From NCBI GenBank assembly GCA_015680685.1, contig MNCI01004154.1, positions 341,967 to 405,966 on the forward strand: 64,000 nt of DNA. Reading direction: 5' to 3'. The position numbers and the translations under genes are program-made. Below are positions 1-10,317 of the stretch, one piece after another. Source of the stretch: Gnetum montanum (lineage: Eukaryota > Streptophyta > Gnetopsida > Gnetales > Gnetaceae). Under the pieces are notes generated by a model. The model was not told the origin of the DNA. It ran no database searches and saw only the letters and a program-made list of their open reading frames with translations. The first letter of the stretch is position 1; every line of letters begins with the position of its first letter.

Positions 1-2336
1 ACAAAGAAAAGGCCAAGACAACTATAGCAGCAATAGCGGGAGCACAACAAACAAACACCGCACAGTAATACAAACCACCCACGCCCCCCACTAACTACTA
101 TCAGCCCGCTCCTACAGCAGCCCCGGAGTCATCATCACAGAATCCGGTGAACCGTACACGTAACTTCGAGAGGAAAGAACCCTCTCAGTACACGTCTTTA
201 CCGATGAAGCCATCCCAGCTCTTCGATCAACTCTTAAAGGTTGGATTGATGCAACACAAACAAATGTCCCCAGCGGCTATTCAAAGACATGACCGGTTCT
301 GTCAACTCGTATAGAACCCAAGCCTAGCAACACCAGATGAGCCACCCGTGCCCAAAGGGTTCAGGATGGATCGCTTCTGCGACTACCATCAATGCAATGG
401 GCATGGAATGGATTACTGCTTTACCTTGAAGCAGGACATCCAAAGGATGATTGATGATGGCAAGATCACTTTTGACGGGGCTAACCCCATCCATCCGCAA
501 AATCAGACTATGGGGGTGTATAAAGACCCGCTGAACGCTGAAGGGGCACCGTACATAATTACTTCAATCCATTGTGATGATGAATCCAACACACCTTGCA
601 TTAACACCATTTACCCAGAAAATAAAAAAGAAACGTTTGATAAACCCTACGTAGTTCAGATCCCTCCCGCTGAGTCGACACTCGCCTATCAACCATCTCG
701 TGCCCCACAGCGGCCGTACGTAGTCCGAGTGCCCCCCACCGTACCCATTCCCAACACTATGACGCGCCAAAAATCATACATGGTGTGCATCCCTCCACTC
801 AATCCTGTGGATGCATCGACCCCTCATGCTCGGCCTACCCCCTTTGTAGTCCGAGTACCATCAGCCGTTGCAACAACGGAGGTCCAACCTCCACCCAGAC
901 CAACCATGTATGTCATCAGGGTACCTGGACAGGCTCTTGCCCAATCAGATCTGACCGTCCACTCACAACCCCGACCAGCTCCATACGTCGTAAAGGTCCT
1001 AGGGCAACCCCAGGCCCCCAAACCAGCTCCACCTCCTCACCGAGAACACTTAGCCGATAAGCTTACCCGGGAACGATTGGAGAAAGAGTGCCAATGGTCA
1101 ACTCTGGGGCCACCCAAACCAACTCCAATGAACTCCATGCATATGTCATCATCCAGCAATCCACCAAACACAGACAGCAATGGTGAACAATCCAAAACAC
1201 AAGAGCCGCATAACACGGCGGGTTCTAATGATAACGACAAACCACCAAAACGCGAAATAAAACTGTTGGGCCCCATGGACCCAGTTACTGCTGATAAAAA
1301 TGTCCCCGATAGTAGAGACTTTGCAACGGCCCTGACACAAGTCACGCAAGCCTTGAAGCAAAAAAACACGTCCCTAAGCTTGTATGACTTGGTACTAATG
1401 TATCGGACTCATCACGAAGCTCTAGTATGCATGCTAACATCGATCCTGGTTAGTGAGGACTTGCCCCCAAGTGAACCGACCATTCATGCGGTGATGTACC
1501 CCTCTCACGAGGTTGGTCCTAAGCCCTTGAGCTTTCACGACGAGAACATCAAAGTGGACAAAAGGATAGGTGAGACAACAATAGTCCCCATGTTCATAAC
1601 TATACATGTAAACCAATTCAAAATACATAGGGTACATGTAGATGACGGGGCAGCTACCAATGTCGTACCCTATCCCATCATCGAACAATTGGGACTTATT
1701 GACTCGATCAAACCCACCACAACGACATGTCTAAAGTCATTCAGCAAGTCACGTGTACTAGTCAAAGGCATGATAACCTTAGACTTTGTAGCGTGAGACC
1801 AATTCCCCACATCTGCTGAGTTTCTCATTGTCGATGAAATGCCAGGCTTCAACCTAATATTAGGAAGACACTGGCTGGCCCAACTCAGGGCCGTTTCCTC
1901 CCCTATACATCAGGAGATTCACCTACCCTATGAGGGTGGTGAAATCGTCATACATGGGGAAGCGGTCACTCCCATTATTTCGTCTCACACGGACAGCGAA
2001 CAAGGCTCTGAAGTTGAACTCGACAAACCTGGTCAAAAGGACTAAAAAAAAAGGCAACTGGTGGGTAGTAAACCTTCAGACACGGGACAAGAGCCCCAAA
2101 CCGAAAAACCTGCGTCTAACATTGTACACCTGCCGCCTCACGATGAGACTAACACAGAAACAACGACCGATATCGAAGCGCCCGAAAATACCGAAACCAA
2201 AAATGTTCAAACAGACATCTCCTGGACTGAATTGCCATTCAACGTGATCAACGAGGGAGACGGGAAATACAAAATCGTGTTGGTCAATACACCCCCTAAC
2301 ATGAAAATCAAGAAAATCAAAAAACAACTAAAATGA
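1..2336 (+). pseudogene. gag-pro: gag C-terminal part plus aspartic protease of element A
   Basis: One frame runs from the left edge to 2336, broken by stops at 312-314 (TAG), 1794-1796 (TGA) and 2043-2045 (TAA). It aligns with the gag at 35531-38056 through PMKPSQ, QHKQMSPAA, RHDRFC and the Cys/His segment DRFCDYHQCNGHG (about 363-405), a zinc-knuckle-like nucleic-acid-binding motif. From about 640 to 1010 a proline-rich segment repeats a block like PYVVRVPP about six times. The protease active-site segment VHVDDGAATNVV lies near 1635-1670, and LILGRHWLAQL near 1855-1885 is its C-terminal landmark. Gag would form the particle and the protease would cut the polyprotein. The start lies outside the window. 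Confidence 0.88.
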
Positions 2337-2340
2337 ACCC

Positions 2341-2640
2341 TTTGTCTGCAATGACGTTAAACTATAACTAGTCCGAAATGACATTAAACTACGATAAAAC
2401 CCAAAAACACAAAGAAACAATGATAAACGGAAAAAACAAAAAAAAATTACAACACTCCTTGTCCGAAAAGACGTTAAACTATCATATCTGCAATGACATA
2501 AAACTAGCCATGATCAGCAACGGTCGGTCCACTACGAAACGCCCACCTTCCCTAAAAATCACTTGTTTACAATGGGGCCCGAAAGGGCCTTAAACTACGC
2601 ATCGGGGCCCGAAATGACCTGAAACTAGCGCGTACCTTGT
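2341..2640 (+). repeat. short hairpin-plus-TAAACTA repeat block, first cluster
   Basis: About six units follow the protease stop. Each has a short inverted repeat and then TAAACTA or a close variant. Examples are GTC-TGCAAT-GAC at 2344, GTC-CGAAAT-GAC at 2371, GTC-CGAAAA-GAC at 2461 and GGGCCCGAAAGGGCC near 2576. The same unit recurs at 7627-7694 and 11145-11485. No function is known to me. Confidence 0.7.
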
Positions 2641-3049
2641 TTTCCTTTTACACACCGTTTATCTTCAATGTGTCATCTTTAAAATAGAAAAGAAAACCCA
2701 AAAACATTTTAATATCGTATCGTATGTGCAAACAACTTGAAATAAAAAAAAAATATTTATTTATGCAATGTACAAATAGTGCCTGTTTTTCTCAGCATTT
2801 TTCAGTTACAATGCTCGTGTCAACTGAATCAGCAAAAACCACTACAAAGAAAAGAAAAAAACTACAAAGGCACTAAGCATCTGTGATAGGAGGATCATCT
2901 CCCTTAGAACCACTAGCGTCAGGAGCCCCCACTCCACTAGGGCCAGCCTCGTGTGTATCATCACCACCATCATGCTGAAAACACCAAAAATCAACAACCA
3001 ACATAAAAACGAGCAGATGTTAAAACTTTAAGTCTTATCCAATAAGTTA

Positions 3050-3858
3050 ACGTCGTAAAGGCAAAACGCTTAGCATAGGGGATCCCCCTAAGCCAAATTC
3101 TAGCCGACGAAGGATCTCCTCCTCTAGGACGCTGGCCCAATCTGTCCCACCCAGGCCTAGGTCAATGTTTGCCAAAGCCTTGCCTTTGTCGACCACTGAC
3201 CAGGTAGGACGTTTCAGAGGAAATTCACCTGCCGATACTTCCCCAAAAGCAGTTGTGATGACCCTCTTAGGCGATTCCATTTCAACAATAGTGTTTTGAG
3301 CAAAGGTATCGAAGGCGGAACGCAAACCCAAACCTTTCACAAACATCTCCAACTGCCGCTTTTCAATGGATACTTCTTTTAGTGACTTCTTGTACTGATG
3401 TTTATGGTTCTTCTCATCCTGACCCCACTTGCAAACCTTGGAAGCGAAAGCCTTCCAATCTTGACACTTGAGGTTCAAGAGATCAACTTGGGCTTTACAT
3501 TCTGCTATTCTCCAAGTCAGGGATGCATGATGATTCAAAAGGTTCCAATACCTAGTGTACGTAATCTCTAATGCTCAGTAAGAACGATCGCCACTCAGCC
3601 TAGCAGCGGCGAACTCATATCGAGCCTTTAAATCGTCATGCTCCTCTGATACTTCGAAGAGTGCCTTTTCCTTTGCTTGCACTTGTAACCACAATTGTTC
3701 AACGGAACGCCTACAAGTCCACAACGACTTGGCGTTGTGCGCAAGGCTGTCCGCAACGCCTTCATAAATAAGCCTTGGCACCTGTTCCACTTCTGGTGAG
3801 AGCGTAGTCAGGCTTTCCATGCTGATGCCCTTAGAGGGATCCCATCTTAGTTTAGCAC
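3050..3858 (-). other. exon 7 of the antisense gene: coiled-coil tail
   Basis: The reading frame is rich in E, K, Q, L and A with heptad-like spacing, for example SVEQLWLQVQAKEKALFEV, EEHDDLKARYEFAAARL and KKSLKEVSIEKRQLEMFV. One in-frame TGA sits at about 3575. The exon ends with GGTDWASVLEEEILRRLEF. The next exon (2974-2873) is acidic and glycine-rich (DGGDDTHEAGPSG) and ends at TAG. The role is unknown; coiled coils suggest self-assembly. Confidence 0.6.
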
Positions 3859-4543
3859 CTACCCACGTGGAAAATACGAACATTAGAATTGTACAAATAA
3901 GACAGGAAGCTCCTAACCATCAAATGAGTCATACCTATATCAGGATGGACTTCTTGGAGATGCTCAATAACTTCTTCCGTGATTCCATCCACAAAATCTG
4001 ACTTACTTGGCATCTCTGACCAAATAAGTGGTTGATGCGTACGGGAAGAACTAACCTCAGCGGTCCCTTTAGGGGGAACCTTCTTCATGGGAACGTCCAA
4101 CCGTACTGTCCTGGTATCGTTGCCTTCATCTAAGCCGAAACATGAAAATAAATAAATAAGAAAGAGAAAGTAGGAGCCACAATTAATATAATAAAAACCA
4201 ACTAAAAGTGAAAACATGCCCTGATCCTTGTCACCCTCTAGGGGATCGCCCAAGTCCAAGTCACCCTAGAGGAAGCTACTAAACATTTGGTTGATAGCGT
4301 CCTGGTCGTCTAAAGGTGCAGTTTCAGTAGTCTTCTCCATTAATGGCTCCGTTCCCCAGCCTTGGCTCTTCTTCGGGCTTTCCACCTCATTGTTCTCTCT
4401 GTGCGTGTATCCTCCTCCTCTCTGATGGTCTCTAAAGCCTGCTTCCTCACTTCATCAAATCAAAAACAACAACGTAAGCAATTGAAGAAAGGGTTACACA
4501 CAAACGAAAACGATAGAATGATAAGTAGATGGGCTTCATTCAC

Positions 4544-5577
4544 CTGGTATCTTGAAGCGTATTTTCTTTATGCGTGGCTGGTTTATCTCAGTGACTTGTT
4601 CTATGGGGCGTTCGAGCCTCTTCAATTTCGACTTGCCTTTGCCAACAGTTTCCTTGATTACCCGCTCTGCCCATCTGACAGTCAAAGGTACATCCATTGG
4701 CTCCATCCCCAGACTGTCCCGTGTATGGATGGAACCACCGGATGATCCCCTTGTAGTAACAGACACGGACTCATCAATACCTTTCGGGGCATCCTGCGAT
4801 TTGGTGGTCGCATATAAGTGTTTGACCCATGGACAGGATAGTTGATCCTGATCTCGTAGGAAAAACTTGTTGTCCGCACGCACCACAAGGAACTCGGCGA
4901 AACGGCGAAGATAGCCAGCGAAGAAGGAAAAAGTGAAGTGCGATTGTGCTTCGATATTTGTGCGCAACCGCACAATCTCCTTATGCATGCCCACCAACAA
5001 AAACTGAGCCCAATTGTACCGCATCCCAGTTTCCAAAATCGTCCGCATAATGCATACTGCCTCCACCTCAAAACTCTACACCTGAGAAAGAGTTTTGGGA
5101 AACACCCGTGCTCGAAATAGGGGATGCAGTTCGTTTACCTCCATAACCTTTGCCTTCCCCTGCATTGAGAACCCCTTGGTACCACACCAAGCAAAGACTC
5201 CAGTTCACGGATTATTTGCAGCTCTTTGTGAGACCTGTCCAACACTACGGGTAGGCCATTTGCCAGCATGCCGAATAAGTTAGAAAAGAATACAGGCGAT
5301 AGATGGAACACCACCTTGACACCCTTAATCCGGGTGCTGTACTGAGAGACGGACTCATTGAAAGAGTCCACGATCCCTATCATTTCACCTATTGAGACAT
5401 TAGGGCTTGGCATCATGAAAAGCTCTAGGAGGCTTGCATCATCCAGGCAACGAGTGAGGGACGGCGGGGCCTTCCTACGTAACCACTTCTGCGCCTTCTC
5501 TACTCCCCCGAACTTCATCGACAAAGTCGTCTCAGTTCGTCCAATTGTCACAGGGTCCCCACCCGAAGGTTCATCAA
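4544..5577 (-). other. exon 4 of the antisense gene: retroelement-associated domain
   Basis: This is the longest exon. It reads VDEPSGGDPVTIGRTE, then IKGVKVVFHLSPVFFSNLFGM (5290-5230), a one-base frameshift near 5175, then VMEVNELHPLF and a TAG near 5094, then GMRYNWAQFLLVGMHKEI and RFAEFLVVRADNKFFL. The sequence of a strand with hydrophobic I/V, a helix ending in FG, a histidine-rich 'LHPLF...VFP' block and a long helix resembles the extra ORF of elements B and C (LTLEERIYFKI, IFPTKGLNRIF, ANLSHLYLTKIL). It also resembles proteins often labelled 'putative plant transposon protein'. The similarity is distant and judged by eye. Confidence 0.45.
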
Positions 5578-6008
5578 CTGTTAAAAACAAGTTAAAACAA
5601 TCACATCAGTCTCACCCCAAATAGTTGAATGAATCCACTAACACATGTAATAAATGCCACTACTCACCGTTAGTGGCAGATTTCGAGGTACTGCCAAAGC
5701 TATGAGGGAAGACCGGTCCCTCATCTGTCTAGTCCTCGTGTAGCCATCCACAGGCTTTGCACATCGCAAAGGCTCTAGAAAATTGCTCATGGAAGCGGAC
5801 CATCGAACCCTTTGTCTGAGCTAGTACGGCCCCACGGAGAGTGGGAGCCATCATAAAGGCCTCTAGAGCTGTGCAAGTGAGGGCTATCCCTTCATCCTCA
5901 ATCAGAGTCCCATCTGGGTTAGTCTTTGGCCTGCAAATAAACGCATGTTAAAACGAAAAATTAACATCGAACGATGACCGATGAAGCAAGAAAGTCAACT
6001 AGTCTTAC

Positions 6009-6452
6009 CTGGTTATTCTGTACATTGTGCCAGGAGGAGTCTAAAATAGGGTGTGCACACGGGCAGCTATAAACAAAGTGTTGTTAATATAATCCAACCC
6101 TGGTGGCAACAACTCCCATACACGCGTTAACGGACGTGTTGACTTGGGCTCGTGAGTACTACCATCTTCATCAACAAACAGGCCCTCATCAATGTCTTCC
6201 ATAAAGACCACGACGCCCTCTGCAGCTCCCAGCAGTAACGCATCAACTACACTACCCGCAGTCACCTCATCAAAAATTGACCACATAACCACCTTGAAGT
6301 TGGTTAACAGGAAGGCCAGAAATTCACCAGTGCCTTCCCTGAACCAGACTCCCTTATTATCCACAATTAGAGCTTGGGGAAGATCGCCATCCTGAACGGG
6401 TCTAGCCCACGTCAGAACCCCGACAAGCTCAATCACTATGAGGAAACGTTTG
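6009..6452 (-). other. exon 2 of the antisense gene: FCP1/NIF-like HAD domain without catalytic residues
   Basis: The exon reads KRFLIVIELVGVL, then a block with REGTGEFLAFLLTNFKVVMWS, then RPLTRVWELL and NTLFIAARVHTLF followed by PPGTMYRIT. The order and spacing match the FCP1-homology (NLI-interacting-factor) phosphatase fold: strand one with DLNGVL, a segment ending in WSS, KxLxxVW, then NTLxIDDSP. Here the nucleophile motif is ELVGVL, WSS is WSI and the acidic IDD is IAA. If the family assignment is right, this is a catalytically dead domain, probably captured from a host gene. An in-frame TAG lies after HTLF. The family call is from memory of motif patterns, not a search. Confidence 0.6.
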
Positions 6453-6539
6453 CTATCCTTGCAACTAATTGCAATGAAATGAAATTTTACATCACAGCAA
6501 AAAAAAAAATCAAAAAAATAAACCAACTGTTCACGCCCA

Positions 6540-6918
6540 GCATATACGCTGTACCCAGCGTATACGCTCGTCAAACCACTTCGAAAAACTTACACCCAGC
6601 GTATACGCTATCCCCAGAGAGTATACGCCCGTGACGCACGCTCCAGCGTATACGTTGCACGAAGCATGTATGTTGAGCAAAAAACACGATTCGAACGTAG
6701 CGTATACGCTGAACTCAGCGTATACGCCGGGCAAACGCAACTTAAACCCAACGTATACGCTACAAAACTTAGCGTCTACACTGACGTCCGAACCCCACCT
6801 CGCACAGCGTATATGCTAGTGAAACCCTCAGCGTATACGCCTGAATCCACCGACAGTGCCAACAAACTACGCCAGAAAGTAATTAGCATGCTACAGCGAC
6901 GCGCACAGCGTATACGCT
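6540..6918. repeat. array of the palindrome AGCGTATACGCT (internal copy)
   Basis: About twelve copies lie in 380 bases. Exact AGCGTATACGCT occurs at 6557-6568, 6598-6609, 6699-6710 and 6907-6918. Near copies include AGCGTATACGCC at 6717 and 6830, and degenerate forms such as AGCGTATATGCT and AACGTATACGCT. Spacing is irregular (18 to about 110 bases). The array lies inside intron 1 of the antisense gene. The same motif fills the U3 part of the 3' LTR (12651-12999). The palindrome suggests a site for a dimeric DNA-binding protein (inference). Confidence 0.85.
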
Positions 6919-7417
6919 GAACACACCATCGGCACATACGCCATCACGCAACACGATTCACGCCAAGAAAATACGCCAAATAACAGGCCAAAACGAATGA
7001 CAGTCTATGTCGCGGTGACGTGGGTGTGCACGCCAAAGAAACCCTCAAACCCTCTACGCTCGATCGTCTACGCCAAAAGAGCCAAAACAATAACAGACAA
7101 AGATCAAGGCTTACCCGTAGGGCGTCACGGGCCACTCCGACATCTTTGGCCTAGGCAGGCCCTGCAGCATCACCTCCGTCTCTTCGGCAAAGGTTAGGTC
7201 AGAACCCTTCGTTCCCTGGCCTTCCACTTCCTTGCCCTTTCCCATAGCGAAGTGTTCACGCTGACTGCCGAAGTGCACGCTGAGCGACTGTCTTCGAGTT
7301 TGGCATCTACGCTCGGGTCTCTTGGCGTCTACGCTTGGGAAGTTTACGCTTACGCTTACACAGGTCGCACCTTACGCTGTCGCTATTGAAAAAAGAAAAC
7401 AAATGGACCCCTCATCC

Positions 7418-7425
7418 TTTATATA
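7418..7425 (-). promoter_or_regulatory. TATA box for the antisense gene
   Basis: On the minus strand the bases read TATATAAA followed by GG, a canonical plant TATA box, 173 bases upstream of the proposed ATG at 7245. A start site about 30 bases downstream (near 7388) would give a leader of roughly 140 bases. The core is nearly symmetric, so it could also act toward the RT gene at 7798. Confidence 0.5.
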
Positions 7426-7626
7426 ACGACCGCTGACGCTGATGCCGAAGCCGCCGCCGCTTACACCGCCATCGCTCCGTTTTTGCCGTTTTGCCTCTAT
7501 TTTCCTCTCTTTTGTGCCGAAATCTAATCAAAAATTATTATTAAAAAAAAAATTAAAGTTAATTAGAGACAGTATTACGTCCTGGTTCCTCCATGGACCC
7601 TGTTTTACACGTTCGCTTAAACCCAT

Positions 7627-7694
7627 GGCCCGGTAAGGCCTTAAACTGCCATTCTCCCCATCTTTGCCTGGCCCGGTAAGGCCTTAAACTGCCA
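7627..7694 (+). repeat. hairpin-plus-TAAACT repeats, second cluster
   Basis: There are two copies of GGCC-CGGTAA-GGCC followed by TTAAACTGCC, with stems at 7627-7640 and 7670-7683. The layout matches the GTC...GAC units at 2344 and 11145, but with a GC-rich stem. The block lies just before the RT frame and mirrors the block right after the protease. Confidence 0.7.
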
Positions 7695-7800
7695 TGTGTC
7701 CAGGTGTGACAATAATCCACCATGATACACGTATACATCCTTTAAATTTCCGAAAGACACGGAACGATCCCTTCTTGCTCACACAACTCTCAGTTTATTG

Positions 7801-7804
7801 GCAG
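7801..7804 (+). other. possible splice acceptor before RT
   Basis: A pyrimidine-rich stretch (7770-7799) ends in TTGGCAG, followed directly by the start of the open RT frame. Ogre-type Tat elements are known to splice out sequence between protease and RT. By that precedent the 2337-7804 interval could be an intron of the sense transcript. No donor was fixed here. Confidence 0.3.
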
Positions 7805-10047
7805 GGATGAGCTCAATGGACTGTCAGCACTTAACCGCACCGTTAACCATCGACGGACCATATGGCACCATTACACGAGACTTTGACATAAACTGCATCA
7901 ACCCAAGTCCAGTAATGGACGACGTGGTCATAGCCTCAACACAGCAAACAACAAACAATTACCAAGGCATGACAAAGTTTCTTGACATAGAAGCTGAAAA
8001 CATCACTAAAGACCCGTTAGCTGAAACCCCCATTACTATGCCTGATGGGGAAATTAAAATATTAAAATTAAGCACGCTATTACAGCCACGCATGGCTCAA
8101 GACATTCAAAATGTGCTTAGGGAAAACATGAAAGCATTCACTTGGTCTTATACGGACATGCCCGGGCTAGATCCTAGGATTATCCAACACAACATCATTC
8201 TTGACCCAAAACTAAGGCCGATAAAACAAAAAGCGCGAATAGTTAGACCCGAAGTGGCGTTGGCAGTTCGCAATGAGATCACTAAGCTTTATCAGGCTGG
8301 TTTCATTCGGGCTGTTGATTATGCTGAGTGGGTGTCAAATATGGTCATCGTCCCAAAGAAAAACGGAAGCATTCGCTTATGCATCAACTTCCGTGACTTA
8401 AACGTAGCAATCATAAAAGATGACTTTCCCCTGTCCAGCATCGATTAACTCGTTGATTTGACTGCTGGACATGCCTTGTTGTCGTTTATGGATGGCTTTT
8501 CGGGGTATAACCAAATACGCATTAGCCCTGAACACCAACTTTGGACTACCTTCATGACACCCTGGGGAATCTTTTGCTACACTATGATGTCGTTCGGTCT
8601 CAAAAATGCTGGGGCCACGTATCAAAGAGCCATGACGTTTATCTTTAGCGATTATATGTTACGGTCACTCAATGATTATGTGGATGACATAGTGGTCAAG
8701 TCAAAGACAACCGAACAACACGTACAAGACCTTGACTTAGTCTTAAAACGTTATCTAAAATATGAGCTAAGGCTTAACCCCAAAAAATGCATCTTCGGCA
8801 TTAAAACAGGTAAGATGCTCAGATTCATAGCCTCTGAAGCAGGGATACGAGTGGACCTTGATGAGGTCAAGGCCATTACCAATCTGAAACCACCCAGTAA
8901 CCTTACCAAACTTCGAGGTTTGCAAGGTAGGTTGCAGTTCATCATGCGTTTCGTAGAAAAATTAACAGACAAACTAATACCTATGAACCACCTATTGCGT
9001 AAAAATGTCCATTTTGAATGGACTCCGCAGTGCTAGGAAGCCTTCAAAAATATCAAGATAGCACTCGCCCGACTGCCTATGGTTCACCCGCCCCAAAATA
9101 ACAAACAGTTTTACATCTATCTTGCCACTTCAGAGTCGTCCATCGCGTCCATGCTCTGCCAGAAATGAGATGACAGAACTGAAGTCCCTGTATACTATTT
9201 GAGCCATGCCTTAGTTGCCCATGAAAAGAAGTACAGCGACATGGAAAGATCATGCTTAGCTTTAGTATTTTCTCTAAGAAAATGGCAACATTACCTCTTC
9301 GGTAATCAAGTTCACATAATCTGTAAGGACAATGTACTGCGAGCCATAACAGGAAACATTTACGAAACAAGTCGAATAGCCTGATGGAAAGCCATGATAG
9401 CCGAGTTTGACTTGTACTACGTAACACAATCATCGATCAAAGGTCAAGCCATAGCAAATCAACTGGCCGCATCACCAAGGCATGACCAAGCAACCATAGA
9501 GCCTGAATTCTCAGATGAAAGTATAAGCACAGTAGACACAGTGCCTGACGACTACGATGCCATTTTAAACTTTGATGGAGCATCCACCTCTCGGGGAGGA
9601 AGCGTTGCCACTATCATCACTTATCCCTCCGGGGAGATCCGACCCTTTGCCTATCACTTCAATTTTCACTGTACTAACAACATAGCAGAGTACGAAGGTC
9701 TCCTTAGAGGACTCACAGCAGCACTGGCTTCAGACATCACACACCTGGTAGTCAGAGGGGATTCACAATTGGTGGTAAACCAAGTCACGGATGTCTACAT
9801 GTGTAAAGCTCAACATTTGCAACCATACTGTGACTTGGCGAAACATTTAATGAAACGATTCAAAAACATTGATGTGCAACACGTCTCTCGAAACGATAAC
9901 ACCATCGCGGACGCATTGGCCACATTAGTGCTAAACATATCACCTGACATGTTCCATGTCTTACCAAGCTCTGTAACCACCTGTGCTAAACCAATAATCG
10001 ATACTCCCGACATATTGCTGATTGCATCTGTTAGCTCAACACACGCA

Positions 10048-10317
10048 NNNNNNNNNNNNNNNNNNNNNNNNNNNNNNNNNNNNNNNNNNNNNNNNNNNNN
10101 NNNNNNNNNNNNNNNNNNNNNNNNNNNNNNNNNNNNNNNNNNNNNNNNNNNNNNNNNNNNNNNNNNNNNNNNNNNNNNNNNNNNNNNNNNNNNNNNNNNN
10201 NNNNNNNNNNNNNNNNNNNNNNNNNNNNNNNNNNNNNNNNNNNNNNNNNNNNNNNNNNNNNNNNNNNNNNNNNNNNNNNNNNNNNNNNNNNNNNNNNNNN
10301 NNNNNNNNNNNNNNNNN
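10048..10317. other. assembly gap of 270 N inside pol
   Basis: The gap falls between the second RNase H (…PDILLIASVSS) and the integrase core (…FIITATEYFTKW). The zinc-binding N-terminal domain of integrase should lie here. That stretch normally needs more than 90 codons, so the gap size is probably not exact, or part of it is deleted. Confidence 0.95.

Larger units (their letters stand above)
2873..7245 (-). pseudogene. antisense multi-exon gene inside element A (FCP1-like domain, transposon-associated domain, coiled coil)
   Basis: This gene reads right to left between protease and RT. Proposed exons are 7245-7115 (ATG, starts MGKGKEVEGQG), 6452-6009, 5930-5668, 5577-4544, 4449-4220, 4129-3935, 3858 to about 3050, and 2974-2873 (stop TAG). 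Introns have good splice sites: GTAAGC, GTAAGA, GTGAGT, GTGAAT and GTATGA donors, one GC donor at 4219, and acceptors such as TTTGCAG and TTAACAG. Codon phase is kept across the first six junctions; the donor of the last intron is unclear. The product would be roughly 1,000 residues. Stops at about 6043 and 5747, a frameshift near 5175 and further stops in exons 4, 5 and 7 show decay. Extra ORFs, some antisense, are known in Tat elements; this position and intron number are unusual to me. Confidence 0.75.

Noticed and set aside
6540-6918. CRISPR-like array of short palindromes
   Set aside because: Repeats are 10-12 bases with irregular 18-110 base spacing in a plant retrotransposon; no spacers of constant length and no cas genes.
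6531-6920. Overlapping open frames on both strands rich in VYAG/AYTL repeats
   Set aside because: They are translations of the GCGTATACGC palindrome array, which lacks stops in some frames. No conserved domain or start context.
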